Shown piece after piece: positions 28,952 to 39,733 of a stretch of 43,380 nt of DNA. Below the pieces are notes generated by a model. That model did not search any database, was not told the DNA's origin, and worked only from the letters and a program-made list of their open reading frames with translations. The translations under genes and the position numbers were made by a program. This DNA is from Chara braunii. Lineage: Eukaryota; Streptophyta; Charophyceae; Charales; Characeae. The stretch lies in contig BFEA01000393.1 in NCBI GenBank assembly GCA_003427395.1, positions 68,941 through 112,320 on the forward strand, in the 5' to 3' direction. Position 1 is the stretch's first letter. Every line of letters begins with the position of its first letter.

Positions 28952-29140
28952 GTCCTTGGGGACATCCGTTAAAATTAGAACGATATGGAGAAGATTAGCA
29001 TGGCTCTCCGGGCAGATTGTGAGGACCCCGGCCTCAATATTACCATTTGGAATATCCGCCTTGGGCACTGGGCCCGTTGTTAAAAAAAAAAAAAAAAAAA
29101 GCATGGCCCCTGTGTAAGGATGACACACGTAAATTGACGG
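28952..29140 (+). pseudogene. U6 snRNA pseudogene split by a poly-A insertion
   Basis: U6 5' sequence (GTCCTTGGGGACATCCGTTA ... AGATTAGCATGGC) runs 28952-29004. U6 resumes at 29100 with AGCATGGCCCCTGTGTAAGG and ATGACACACGTAAATTGA. The ACAGAGA box has become ATGGAGA, which would abolish 5' splice-site recognition, and the 3' end is lost after AAATTGA. A T-rich run (29151-29164) follows. Between the halves sits a 95-bp insertion with target-site duplications. Confidence 0.8.
29005..29099 (+). mobile_element. Short poly-A-tailed insertion within U6
   Basis: 95 bases start TCTCCGGGCAGATTGTGAGG and end in a run of A (29082-29099). They are flanked by AGCATGGC at 28997-29004 and 29100-29107, an 8-bp target-site duplication of U6 sequence. 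It is a retroposed RNA or a very short LINE/SINE 3' end. I do not recognise the body. Confidence 0.7.
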
Positions 29141-29344
29141 AGCGGAGTCTATTTTCTTTTTTTGTAGGCGTCTGGCTTCCGAGAGAGTTGTGAGACCGTG
29201 TGCTATGAGAGAGGTTTGACGCCAACACGGGAAGGAGGAAGATGGCGGGAACGCAGGGGAAGACGAACATGGTAGGAAGGAAACTGTATGGTCTGCTCCA
29301 TTCCTGGCAGAATCGAGCGAACGGTAGTGGGCATTACATAGTAC

Positions 29345-30064
29345 GTTGTCAGCCGACACTTGAGTGTCGAACGTGACCCTCGAGACCACTAAAGGCCACG
29401 CGATTATGGGCACTACATAGTACGTTGTCATTGCGATTGCTTGCATATTTATGCACTGCTAGTTGATATGCGAAAGCCCTGCGTCCGCGCGGTTTTATCT
29501 TAAGTCTTGCGCGCGACGCCTAACCAATTTTTGTGTCAAAAGGTTATGCGTCGGATACCGAAGGGACTAGGAGTGTTTTGTTTCTGTGTGTAATTCGATT
29601 TTATGTCTTTGGTGTGGTGTAACGCGCGGTAAGAAGGATGCGTCCTAGTCGACCGCGACGAGTCGCGCTTGGGTCTTCAACCCTCCAAAGTGCGGCGGTT
29701 CGCATACGGGTGCGATAGAGGCGTGGGACTGCGCGCACCCCCTATGCTACAGCGTACGAGAAACGCCCTCGGCTGGGCCACCTCTACGATTGCAACTTAT
29801 TAGCTTTCGCATGTGGTTCAGTAGCTCGACGGGGATACGCCCACCTAAGGGATGGTGACAACTCTTGCAGGTGGAGGTAAGTTGTACGTCGAGTGACCCT
29901 ATCCTGTCGTAGGGGTTCGCGAGAGCTATGGCTGGCGCACTCGGCCGGAGCGGCGACGAAAGCTCCAATGCACCGCGATAAAAGGATAAAGTCCTGCCAC
30001 AAATCCTACATGACGCGGCCGGGAGGGTCCCCTTGTGGGACCGATGCGCCCGACAACGGGATCT
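29345..30064 (-). repeat. Repeat R, copy 2
   Basis: Inverse-orientation copy of 24770-25710 without the MITE insertion. It includes GGCGTATCCCCG and CCCAGCCGAGGGC on the minus strand and the hairpin CGACACTTGAGTGTCG at 29354-29369. A 24-bp direct repeat (ACATAGTACGTTGTCA core, at about 29336 and 29414) flanks the hairpin here but not in copy 1. Its start overlaps the gag 3' end. Confidence 0.75.
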
Positions 30065-30086
30065 TCTCTGCCACTTTACGATTCCA

Positions 30087-30128
30087 GCACTTGAACTGCA
30101 TGTGACCATACTGGCCACATCGAATACA
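30087..30128 (-). pseudogene. Gag CCHC zinc knuckle
   Basis: The minus strand encodes Cys-x2-Cys-x4-His-x4-Cys (CIRCGQYGHMQFKC), the canonical retroelement nucleocapsid knuckle that binds genomic RNA. It sits about 30 residues before the gag stop, in an otherwise broken frame. Confidence 0.85.
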
Positions 30129-30487
30129 AACTGCACGAGAGCAACGATCTCTCCACACATCCTCAGTAAGCCCCGCTTTCTCCCATGGAGAAGCATTGGG
30201 GTCTACTTGACTACTCTCACCTGGAAGTCATTGTCTAACTCTATGGTAGTACCATCGTTGTCTACGAACATTATGTGCCCCTTGGCCTTCTAGTTAGGAG
30301 GCAGTGCCTTTTTCCTCCATTCGTTGTGGGTAGGTGCCCATGCCCGATCTTTGCCTCTAGATCTAGGGCCTTCTTGCTGAACGAGGGGAAATTGTGGACC
30401 GTGATCATGGCCTCACTTGCCAAGTGATTCATGATCTTTGTAGGGAGGCATCTCAGGTAAGTGGTAAGTAAGACATGGGGGCCGAGC

Positions 30488-30614
30488 GTACGCGAGGAAC
30501 ACAGAGCAGACGCTCTAACGTGTCTATGGCATCCCTTACTGACCTGAACTTCCTTGAGTGTACGCCAGGAACACAGAGCAGACGCTCAGGGTCAATATCC
30601 CGTTGGTGGCCTTT
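30488..30614. repeat. Tandem duplication in gag, 72-bp period
   Basis: AGGAACACAGAGCAGACGCT occurs at 30495 and 30567 within GTACGC-initiated units. Seventy-two bases keep the frame. A partial second unit ends near 30614. Confidence 0.8.
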
Positions 30615-31732
30615 TGAGCCTCCTGGGGGTCATGCCACCCTTCCCCCACTTGCTTGATGAAATCATCCAGTCTCTGGGGGACAACCCAATCACAGAAGTC
30701 ATGACTGTAACCCTGTAACTGCACGTACCCGCTTAACCACCTCGCTGCACTCCCCTCAAGATAGGGGAGGCAGCCACAAGTACTTCCTCGTGAGGCAAGG
30801 TTAACTTGCACTTCACGTAGACTGGCACTGTCCTCAACCATGTCGCAAGGTCCTCACCCTTCTTATCTCTTGAGAAGGGCTTGGGTGATGCGATGGCAGT
30901 CTTCGGAACCCACTGTCCTTGTCCCGGGCCCCGCGCAACTCCAGGTTGTGGAGCCTGGTCTGCAGGCTTCTGCACTTACTGCTGTTGGGGCTGTGTGCTC
31001 TGCGGCTGAGTTGGCTGCAAGACTGCAGGCTGCCCTGTTACGACAGTCTGCAATGGAGGTTGGGAGAACATTGTCTGAACAGGAATCCGTACACTAGGAC
31101 CTGCTTAGAATCCGCATGTCAAAGGCATAACCAGATGGGAAGCGCCCTGTACCAATACCGGAGAAAGTGTGGATGGGACTACTCCAGTTACCGGTGGAAC
31201 AAAAGGAGGAGGTTATATCACAGGCCCGACACATGACCCAGATGGTGATGGTGAGACCTGAACTCGCACGACCAGCACGACCAGGCTCCTCTGAATGTCT
31301 TGCAAGACAACCGTCTGGTAGTCCTGCATCTCCACTACATCTAGCAGGGTCATCTCACATCGTCATCCATGTTTGTCAGGTCCATCTCCTTTAACTCCTT
31401 GATGTCCGCTTGTCTCCGCTGCATTCTAGATCTACGTCTGATCATTCTTTCTTTCTCTGCCTGTATCTCATCCAATGCCTGTTGTAGTTGCGCCTCGCGA
31501 GCCCTTGCTCACTGGATGGCAACCTCCTCGGGAGTCAACACTGGTTGCTGGCTTGCCATTACACCAGCGGGCTGACTCAGGGTCGGTGCGACCGTTGCCC
31601 CGACAGGCCCTAAACTACTAGCCTGGGAACTTCGCTGTGTAGAGGTGGCCATGGTGGCTGCTAAGGTAGCTGCCTCCCTTGCAAAAGCCTTGCTTGCCTC
31701 TGCGTCCCTTGCCAACCTCTGCTGCCGCTGCC

Positions 31733-31790
31733 TCTCCCTAGCCTGGCGGAACAGAAGACGGTCTCCCTAGCCTGGCGGAACAAAAGACGG
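31733..31790. repeat. 29-bp tandem duplication that shifts the gag frame
   Basis: TCTCCCTAGCCTGGCGGAAC followed by AGAAGACGG occurs at 31733 and, with one change, at 31762. 29 is not a multiple of three, so the gag frame breaks about 25 codons after its start. Confidence 0.9.
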
Positions 31791-33104
31791 TCTCCCTCGC
31801 CAACCTCTGCTGCCGGATCAGGGTTCTCCCTATTGCTCATATGCTACAGCATTGTACACTGTCTACACTAGGACACACTCGGTTGCCTACCACAGCGTAG
31901 TTCTTGTACCGATTTAGAATTAAAATAAACAAATAATCGATGACATTGTCAGATAATACACAATTGGGTTCAACAGGTGAGTTCAGATTCCAACAAATGA
32001 AACTATTTTACTTGACTAGTCCGCAAACAGAAAGCAAATAAGGAAAAACAGATCGTTCTACCTATGTTGTCTGTCAGATGTGTTAATGGCAATACATCTA
32101 ACTAATCAAAATACAAATAGAATCATTTGTATGGCTATTTGCAGAATGGAATAGTTCCCGAACTTATCACTTGAAATCTGCCCCTCCCTCAGTTCTTCTT
32201 GATGTCACTTGACGTCAGCGTTCCGCAACAATCCAGATGGCGTTGGGGTCTAAAGGTGTGCACAGCCCACCCCTGTGCCCCAAGTCACTGTTGAGCTGGC
32301 CAGCCCTGCACCATATTTACACTCGCGTGCAGCGAGCCTTACACCGACCAATTGGCTGATCAAGAGGCAGTTAAGAACGGCCTCCGAAGTCCTAAGGAAT
32401 TATTTAACGTCGCAAACAAGACGATGATCACAGCCAATGGAAGGTAACCCACCGGTACTTATTTATAGACGTCCAGTTCTCGTCTCCCCAGTAGGGCTGG
32501 CCGGCCCCTCACGACCTATCTATAGTGCAGCAGGCAGACAAAGGACAAAGTGGCAAAACATGCGTGCTCTACTCCCGATGGGTTGGCATGGTGACCACGA
32601 CCCAGTGCTTCGTCCAGGGCCCTTCAGATGGCAATGCCCTCTCCTTCCAGATGCTCAACGTGAACAATGTCGACTCTCAAGGTTGAGTGCACTCGACTCC
32701 TCACATGAGAGGAGTCTCAAGCCAAAACACACATCCTCATGGTAAGAAGTGTCGAAGAGGGTCGATAAGGTTAAGAGCAACGTACCTCAATATAGCTGCC
32801 CCCAACCACATATATTCTCACCAGATGACCTGACGTCGATTGCGATGACCAATCATTGCTTCGGCACAACCAACATTATACCGTTGTTCCACCTCAGCAT
32901 CAATCGCACATCAGATAGTTCTCATCACACTGCGAAACACCCACTATCACCACACAGCCTTCCTTGCAATACCCCTATCCACCTGGGTCGCCTGCTTGCC
33001 TTCGCCCTCCTCATTGCAGGCTACCCACGATCTCACCCAGCTACCCGCGTGCATGCACCGCATAAGCAGAAGACAAGCACCAGATTAGCGCAATCGTACC
33101 ACAA

Positions 33105-33115
33105 CTCTGATACCA
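33105..33115 (-). other. Possible retrotransposon primer-binding site (tRNA-iMet)
   Basis: The minus strand reads TGGTATCAGAG, complementary to the 3' end of plant initiator tRNA-Met. It is preceded by GCATTT, so a minus-strand LTR could end with CA at about 33119. The gag start lies 1.27 kb downstream on the same strand. I could not define the other LTR end, so the 5' LTR may be truncated or rearranged. The stretch 31850-33100 is then the leader, without recognised genes. Confidence 0.4.
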
Positions 33116-33559
33116 AAATGCAAGGAAAATGAGCGATAGCGAATTCCAAAAAACAAGCAGCGTCATACACGTGAAACCAGATAGTCTTGACCTTGAACCA
33201 AAAGCAGAATTGCAACTCGAGTTCCACCAAATAAGAGCACAGAAAAAGCTCACAAATGACAATGTTGGGATAGTCTCATCATCATCAACAATGAACCAAT
33301 GTCGAATCCCTATCTGGGCACATCCTATCTAGCCTATCTACAATGCCGCTGGTGACGTCAACAGCTTCCTGAAGTATGAGCAGATCTCCGTCAATGTCGT
33401 TCGCATCAAACACCAGCTATGTCCCACGCTTCACTCACAACCTCGATCCCCCACACAGATGCCACGTGCACCCAAGGACCACCATGCGCACCATCCAGCT
33501 ATGGGCAGGCCAGCTCGGCTATGGCTGCCTGCTTCTTCCCTGCTCGTCCGTGAGCGCGT

Positions 33560-33615
33560 GGGCACTCGCTTCAGCGTCTGGCGCAGCAGCTCTTGCGCAT
33601 AAGCAGCGAGTGCCC
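33560..33615. other. Hairpin, 11-bp perfect stem in a GC-rich block
   Basis: GGGCACTCGCT (33560-33570) pairs with AGCGAGTGCCC (33605-33615), loop 34 bases. The surrounding 33370-33880 is GC-rich and open on the plus strand (167 residues, Ala/Ser/Trp-rich), but I recognise no domain and consider the frame compositional. Confidence 0.4.
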
Positions 33616-35264
33616 GAATGTCTAGCCAGCAGCCAGGCTCATTCCTTTATGGAAAGTGGCTGCCAGTTTTGGGCTGCCTGGCTGGCCTGGGCCTCTCCCA
33701 GGAAGCTTCAGGTAGGCCCCAAGTGGCCGAGCCCCTGTACCATGGCCTGGGGAGGTTACCCGTGTCCAACTGTCAAGCGGCCTGTGTTCGGTTTATGTCG
33801 CGAGTCTAGCCCAGGGCCTGCCTCAGATACATTTGGAAAAAAAAGGGCAGGCAGGGCCTGGGCTCACTCAACCAACTGACGCAGCGCAACTGCCTGAATT
33901 CCCCGTTTGCAACCAACGCCAAATATAGGCCTCTCGTCATTTGGCAGGCCCACCTTCACTTGGGGCGGCCATGCATGCTGAAGACAGGGCCCAGTAGGAC
34001 TCTCCGAGGACAAGGGCCTCGCACTTATTCTGATCTGTCTGATTTTCTTCTTCTTTGAGCTAGCCAGTCGTTTACTGGGACTGCTCTGAATGTGATGAGC
34101 CATAATAGGCTGGCCAATTTGACTGTCTTTGCACAAAATACAGATGACCAGGAGGGGTTGAAGGTTGATAGTCTTTTTGCCATCTTTTTTGTACTAATGT
34201 GGCAATCGAGATGGGTGTGGAAAATAGTTATAGCCTAGTTTGGCAGTGTAATCTGGTAGTGTATGTCTCTGTGTCACCATTGTATTGGTGCTAGGGATGC
34301 TCCAAGACCATTCTGCTGGGTTGACTTCTAGGTGTTGGATCTCTTATTCAAGGTTATAAACTTTGTTCTTCCCACTTTGTAAGACTCTGATTCTTATGAG
34401 GTTGTTCACATTAAACTTCATCATTGAGGTAGCTCACTGGATTTCCTGGTTCTTTCAAAGGAAAGATGCTGCAGGAAATCTATTCATGGTTAGGTGTTTT
34501 ATTGATTAGAATTTTCAGGACCTCTTGGGCACTTGTTTGATTTTTCTATGCTGCCCAGTCTCCCACTAGCCATTCTTGGTTTGATTTAAGTAAGTGTCTC
34601 CATTCCATTGGTATCAGCTCATCGATATAAGAGTTTGTAGGTTATGGTTCCCCTTGAGAATCAGTCTCGGTTCTTTCTCTGTTTTCCAATTGTTGGTGGA
34701 GTCATTCCATAGGTGTTGAATTTGCGTGATCCCTTTTTCCAGCCAATCTCCCCATGTGGCATCTGATTGGCGAGGGAAAAGCTTTCTCCCTTTTAATTAG
34801 TGATCTAGGGGTTGCCGAATACGGGTTGTCTAAGTACTTTGTCTCTTCTTTTGTGCCCCAGTTTGTTTTCCGGGAAGATTCTTCTCCAAGTGCGTAATAG
34901 TTGTTCCTAGAAAGATTTGGACTGGTCATTACTTGTGTCATCCATTTGATTTGTTTGTTGATCAAGGTTCTTTTTGTCTCTTGGAAGGGGCCAATGTTTG
35001 TTAAGTAACCAGAACAGACCGGACACGTTAGAGGGGGAGTTATATGGGGTTATTTTTCTGATGTCGTTGAGAGTCAGTGGTACCCACTGGAGGCTGTAGG
35101 ATTAGTCTCAATATCCATTTGATTTGCATGATCTGTATTTGGCGGGCTAGATCTAAAGACCAAACCCTCCTTTCCTCTTCGGAGTGTTACTATTTTGCAT
35201 GCCACTTTGTCGATGAAGTGTTGTTTGTCAGGATTGTCGATCCACACGTACGTTGCTGCCCTTC

Positions 35265-35552
35265 TTATTTTTGTTGGAAGTCAGGTGTCGGAAACCAAAT
35301 GGATGTGGCATGCCACATCATGGCGAAGACCGAGTTGTTGAGTGCTAGAACCCTGCCTAGATGGGAAGTATGTGATCCTTGCCACCTATGTAATTTGTTG
35401 ATCATTGCGGATACCAAGGATGCTGCAGATATGGGGTGGCTTCCTTCATATTTAGTTGTATTCCTAGAAACCGGATCGCTGTAGTAGGGTCCGCCCATTG
35501 GAAGCCTTTTGGGGCATTCTCTGTAGGTGGGGGCCTCGTTGAGACCTACCAA
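35265..35552 (-). pseudogene. LINE-D ORF2 post-RT region
   Basis: The frame contains RLPMGG, INKLHRWQGSHTSHLGRVLA and LNNSVFAMMWHATSIW, equivalent to WLPMEA ... KRTSLMGRALAMNNVVLASL in LINE-C. A further remnant lies at 34702-34965. The zf-RVT domain is not readable in 34150-34700. Confidence 0.6.
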
Positions 35553-35610
35553 CCTACTGTATTTGGCCAGTTGATTCCTGAGGCCAACTGGAAGGCTTGC
35601 ATGGCTCTAG

Positions 35611-36669
35611 TTAACGCCTGGAAGGAGTTAGTGCAGTTAGATCATCCGCGAATAGTAGGGTGGTCGGAAGATGTAGTTGGTTACCCCTCTCGTCTCGTAT
35701 ATTTCCTAGTCTTTTTATAGAGATGTCTTTTCTTAGGAAGGCTGCAATTGCTTCCATGACGAAGAGGAAGATTGGGGCTGCTAGGGGATCAGCCTGTCTC
35801 ACTGATCTTGACATGTTTTAAGGGTTGGATATTAAACCATTCACTTGGACTATTCCCTGAGCGTCATTGTATAAAACTCTTACCCATTTACGAAAGTTTG
35901 GCCCTACATCCATTTTTTCCATGCATAATTGTTGGAAATCCCAATTGACCTGATTGTAGGCTTTTTCGAAATCAAAGAATAAAATGGCGGTTGTAATTCT
36001 CTTTTGATTTATTATTCTGGTTGCTTAGGTTACGTTATTTAATACGAGTCTGCCCAAGATGAAACTTGTCTGGTCTAGGTGAAAACATCTTCCGGTGAGG
36101 AGAATGGTTAATGGAAGACCGAAATTGGCAAATTCGAGGTTTTTCGTTGCGCAGCTTTCGGACTTCGACAAATTTTTCCCGAATTTGGACAAAAAATCGG
36201 TGTTTTTTGCCGCATCACTACCAACAATGTCTTTTGCAAACAGACTATGCAGGCTCATAATACAAACATAAAAACACTAAACAGGCAAAAAAAAAAAAAA
36301 AAACTCAAGAGCACTATAAAACCCTATTCGGAGTAGCTTTTCGAGTTCGCCATTTTTTTTTCACAAATTCGGTGTTTTTGGCAACTTTTCTGCTACTATG
36401 TCGAAACTGAAGACAAATACACCCTAAATCACATACATATCAGAAAGAAGGAAAAAAAAAAAAAAAAAAGCAAAAATTCAGGGAAATATGGCAGTTTCGG
36501 CGAAAAAGTCGTCGAAAATGACACCACCTATAAAACCACGAGTGCCGGTGAGACGGTTGATACTGGATGCTAGTAATTTGGCGAGGATTTTATAAGCCAC
36601 ATTCAACAAGGATATAGGTCTGTAATTCCTAATGTCTTCCTTGTCCCCTTTCTTATAGAGGAGGGTCAC
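35611..36669 (-). pseudogene. LINE-D reverse transcriptase, split by an insertion
   Basis: Before the insertion: TLLYKKGDKEDIRNYRPISL and NVAYKILAKLLASSINRLTG. After it: LDQTSFILGRLVLNN, FFDFEKAYNQVNWDFQQLCM (first catalytic Asp, near 35970), SRSVRQADPLAAPIFLFVME and LLFADDLTAL (the catalytic pair, near 35640). QGDP is changed to QADP. One stop lies before SRSVRQ and one in the block after LNN. Removing the insertion and one duplication copy would rejoin NRLTG to the HLDQT block, which shows the insertion is younger than the LINE. Confidence 0.8.
36092..36552 (-). mobile_element. MITE-like element, copy 2, with 8-bp target-site duplications
   Basis: CCGGTGAG at 36092-36099 and 36545-36552 flanks a 445-bp insertion (36100-36544) in the LINE-D RT. 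On the minus strand the element starts CACTCGTGGTTTTATAGG and ends TTAACCATTCTC, imperfect inverted ends. It contains two A/T runs and AGGGTTTTATAGTG, and matches 24948-25303. It encodes no transposase. An 8-bp duplication fits hAT-type transposons, but the ends are not diagnostic. Confidence 0.85.
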
Positions 36670-36917
36670 TACAATTGTGCTTAGGTCTGGGCCTAAGGAT
36701 TCTTTGGTCCATGCTTCGTTGAGAAAAAAATAGGAGCAGGGGGTCTAGGATATGCCAACTTGCTAGCCAGAATTCTTTAGGTAGTCCATCTTTGCTTGGG
36801 GCTTTGTTTGGTTTCTTCTAGGAGCGGTCCAGGTGAGTTAAGATTCTTAAGAATTTGTCTCTAACTCTCGTGACTTCGTTGCTATGACCGGCCTGTGTTT
36901 TGCTAACAAACAAATCT

Positions 36918-37172
36918 TTATAAAATGTGGCTGCTATGTTGATTAGTTAAGTCGTTTATAAGGTGGGTATGCATTTCAATTTTATGGAAGACGTCTTCAT
37001 TCAGTTGCCAATCCTTTACCTTAGCTCTCAATTGTAGCCCTTGGAGTTTCAATTTGGTCCATTTTTCAAGTTTTTGTTTGGAATTTGAGTACATCTCTGA
37101 GAAGAATTCCGAGTTGGTGTTGAATTGTAGGTTGAACTCTGTTATTTTTGTTTCTTTCCTTTGGGCGGTCAT
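36918..37172 (-). pseudogene. LINE-D ORF2 linker
   Basis: The 84-residue frame encodes a Lys/Gln-rich helical stretch (NSKQKLEKWTKLKLQGLQLR, then AKVKDWQLNEDVFHKIEMH), typical in position and composition of the linker between endonuclease and RT. It ends at a stop before the RT start. Confidence 0.45.
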
Positions 37173-37292
37173 TTCTTGGATTCTTGTGCAACTTGAAGGT
37201 TGATTTCTTTGATAATTTTTCGAAACTTTGAAAAGGTGTCTTCACTTTTCCATTTTTGTACTAGAAAGTTGGTAAGTTCCTTTTGAAAAGAG

Positions 37293-37598
37293 TTACTGGT
37301 GAGGAAAGTTATCAAAGCGGTAGAAGCTTTTGCCTAAGTAGCCTGTTTTAGAGAATCTAATGTGGAGAGTGATTGTCTTATGATCCATTCCGTTGTGGTA
37401 TGGTGGATCCTCAATTCTGCAGTTTTGAATAACACCTACCAAGGATTTTGATATGAGAAAGAAGTATATTCTTGAGAATGAATGAACTATGTATGAAGTA
37501 CTCAGAGCGTTTGGGATTTTTCCCGAATTGTTTGGTAGATTCCCACGTGTCATGCATCTGTTTGCCACTTTGTTTTCAATTGAGAAAACAACGTTCAA
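37293..37598 (-). pseudogene. LINE-D endonuclease C-terminus
   Basis: The frame contains YFFLISKSLVGVIQNCRIED and MDHKTITLHI, the last two landmarks of the APE-type endonuclease fold (compare YFLISESLMGTTKSAEILP in LINE-A). The catalytic N-terminal motifs are missing. Confidence 0.6.
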
Positions 37599-38284
37599 CT
37601 TGCATGTTAAGCCTACAGCTAGAGGTCATTCTGAGCCCATATCAACCTTTGTTTTTTTATTATGGCTTAATTTCTGGAAGCCAATATGGATATTGTGTGG
37701 ATCAGGTATGAAGTAGATGGTAACTGTATTGCTTTGAGTGTGTATGGGGTAACAACATCAAGTTCATCCTTCATGTAACATGAAACAAAAGCAAGTCAAC
37801 TATGCCAATCCCTCGAAAATCTCGCCCATAAACTTCACCAACTTCCACATCGCAGCCCCACACTCCTCCATTTTCACCACTGCACCACTAAGGGCAACAA
37901 TTGTGTTGCCCCACGTATGTATACAGGCGGTTGGGGGCACAAGTGGTCAACTGTAGTCTGAAATTTCAGCATGATACCGAAGGATCTTACCCTGTTAAAG
38001 ATCGTAAAGGGAAGAGGGGAGATTTGGAGGTTGAAAATCCTGGAGGATCCTGAAGTGGTGAAGGTTATGATTTTTCTTAACGAGTCCAAAACCTTTTCAG
38101 AAGAAGGCGGCGAGTGGAAATGGGGCAGTCCGGCCTGCAAGCTTGGTTTTGGATGGGTGGTTAGCCGCATAAAATCATCCCACCTGTGCAAAATTGCAAT
38201 TTAAGGAAGCGAAAAAAACAAAAAAATGTACTGGTGTACGAGGCAGTAGCCCAGGACATGTACACATGATAATTTTGGGCAACC

Positions 38285-38510
38285 ATTGAACCACCACTAC
38301 CTCCGAGCTCCTTTTGCTGAGGTGGAGTAGAACTGTGTATCAAGCTCTGGCTGAAGTGCCAGCGCGGTGTTTTTTGTTTTGCTTTGGCTGGCGTCGACAA
38401 CCTTTTTGGTCCAGTATCGCCAGACCTCTGCCGATCTCTGGAGAATGTGGTATAGGTTATATTTACAACTTCGCCTTCCAGTTTGGAAGGTAGTGGTAGT
38501 TTAAGGCTTT
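38285..38510. mobile_element. Small inverted-repeat element (TTAAACCACCA family)
   Basis: The left end TTGAACCACCACTACCTCCG and the reverse complement of the right end, CCTTAAACTACCACTACCTT, are inverted repeats about 225 bp apart. The right part is shared with 1597-1667. No protein. No clear target-site duplication found. Confidence 0.45.
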
Positions 38511-39113
38511 AGAGTCTAAACACAGAGAGTTTCAAGTTTCAACCAATGCCCAACGCTTGTCTTTCAGGGCCTGTGCTCTCAACAACGGTGTCGATCCGAA
38601 TACCCTTACAAGGGTATCCGCCCTATTTTTTCAAAATGACAGAAAAGAGTGTTAAAATGAAAATTGAGAGCGAAAGTTGGGTGTTTCGCACGAGCCGCGG
38701 CCAAATTTCTTTTTGTGACCAATTAGAGGAAGAATAGGGAGTATGTGAGCGTGTAGCTTTAAAGGCTCGTGTGATCTCTTTTTCTTGTTGATAATTGTAA
38801 AGATGGCACAGTTGCCGACCAACTTCTTGTTTTGATTAAACTAGGATTAGAAAGATCTCTTCTTTTGATCGGTACGTTTTACTATGGCGTGTACGTGCGT
38901 GGGGAGGCGCCATTCCTATGGCCGACGTCGGGTTTGACTACCACTGCCACAAGGTTTAGGAGTGGTTTATTTTTGTCTTTTATTCTGGAGGAACTCTGGG
39001 CCCGCGGAACCCAACGTTGCGCAATAAGGCATTTGTTGTGGTTACCCGCTAAACCAAAACCCTTTCGCAGCTTCGGCGAAGGCATGCGTAAACAAAGTTA
39101 GCATAGACAAAGA

Positions 39114-39650
39114 TTGAGCTCCGCTGTTAAAAATGGTAGAGGTGTGGCTTTGGCAGGTTCGATGGTGCGCATGACAGCTATGAGCAGCACCAGGACCTTC
39201 CTGCGGCGAGTGTCGGGGTTCGGCGGCCGTAGGTTCGGTCGGCAAGCAAAGACAAGGCCTTGGTGTGTTCTGGTAGGTCCGCGTGCTGCACGACACCCGT
39301 TTATATGGAATTGCATGGCTGCTAATATCAGCCTTGGGCCTAGCGCCATTGGTTACAGTGTCGGACTTCCACCTACGGGATATGGGGACCGAGGCCAGCG
39401 GGCGGCAACACGGGAGCGGCGGAGTATCTTGAAGAAGAACCAAGGGGTTGAAGGCCCGACGGGGCTATCCTTTTTGGTTTTGTTGCCGGTCCCGACCGTG
39501 GGACCGATTGGCGAGAGCAAAGGGACGGCTCTCCAGGGCGCGTGTCCGAGGGGCGTGCGGCCTGGGGGCCCCCAGCAACCGTCGGGCACCCAAAATGGGG
39601 CCCGTGTGCAGGCTCAGCATGTAACAATGTGGAGGAGCGTGTGTGAGTAA
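39114..39650 (+). CDS. Unidentified 178-residue open frame, low confidence
   Basis: A frame from ATG at 39114 to TGA at 39648 is rich in Arg, Gly, Pro and Ala. It contains no domain I recognise; open frames on the opposite strand cover the same DNA, as expected in GC-rich sequence. No splice or promoter evidence. Flanking 38540-39113 and 39660-39730 show nothing else. Confidence 0.15.
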   Translation: MSSAVKNGRGVALAGSMVRMTAMSSTRTFLRRVSGFGGRRFGRQAKTRPWCVLVGPRAARHPFIWNCMAANISLGPSAIGYSVGLPPTGYGDRGQRAATRERRSILKKNQGVEGPTGLSFLVLLPVPTVGPIGESKGTALQGACPRGVRPGGPQQPSGTQNGARVQAQHVTMWRSVCE

Positions 39651-39733
39651 CCATTGTATTTTTTTCTGACTTGCCGGTGGAATAGGAACCGGACTGATAC
39701 TCCCCAGAATGGAAAAGAGCCAAGCCTTCATAG

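Larger units (their letters stand above)
30020..31840 (-). pseudogene. Ty3/gypsy-type gag, frameshifted
   Basis: Gag forms the retrotransposon particle. On the minus strand a start at 31838-31840 (MSNRENPDPAAE) leads to a coiled-coil-like Ala/Arg/Gln region (ARDAEASKAFAREAATLAAT, 31715-31640; QLQQALDEIQAEKERMIRRR near 31430). A Gln/Pro-rich spacer follows, then the gag core PKPFSRDKKGEDLATWL, YVKCKLTLPHEEVL and GSAARWLSGYVQLQGY (30900-30700). A nucleocapsid knuckle CIRCGQYGHMQFKC (30087-30128) comes last. Breaks include a 29-bp tandem duplication near the start, a 72-bp duplication, and several stops. No protease or RT follows within the window. Confidence 0.75.
34650..37600 (-). mobile_element. 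LINE-D: decayed LINE with MITE-split RT
   Basis: On the minus strand: endonuclease C-terminus (37598-37293), linker coiled coil (37172-36918), RT start (36669-36550), an unrelated 445-bp insertion (36100-36544), RT palm (36099-35611) and post-RT region (35552-35265, 34965-34702). The order matches LINE-B, but identity is lower and stops are frequent. ORF1, the N-terminal endonuclease and a readable zf-RVT are absent. Confidence 0.8.

Noticed and set aside
33376-33879. 167-residue plus-strand gene
   Set aside because: GC-rich composition keeps several frames open; there is no domain, no repeat of known proteins and no splice context.
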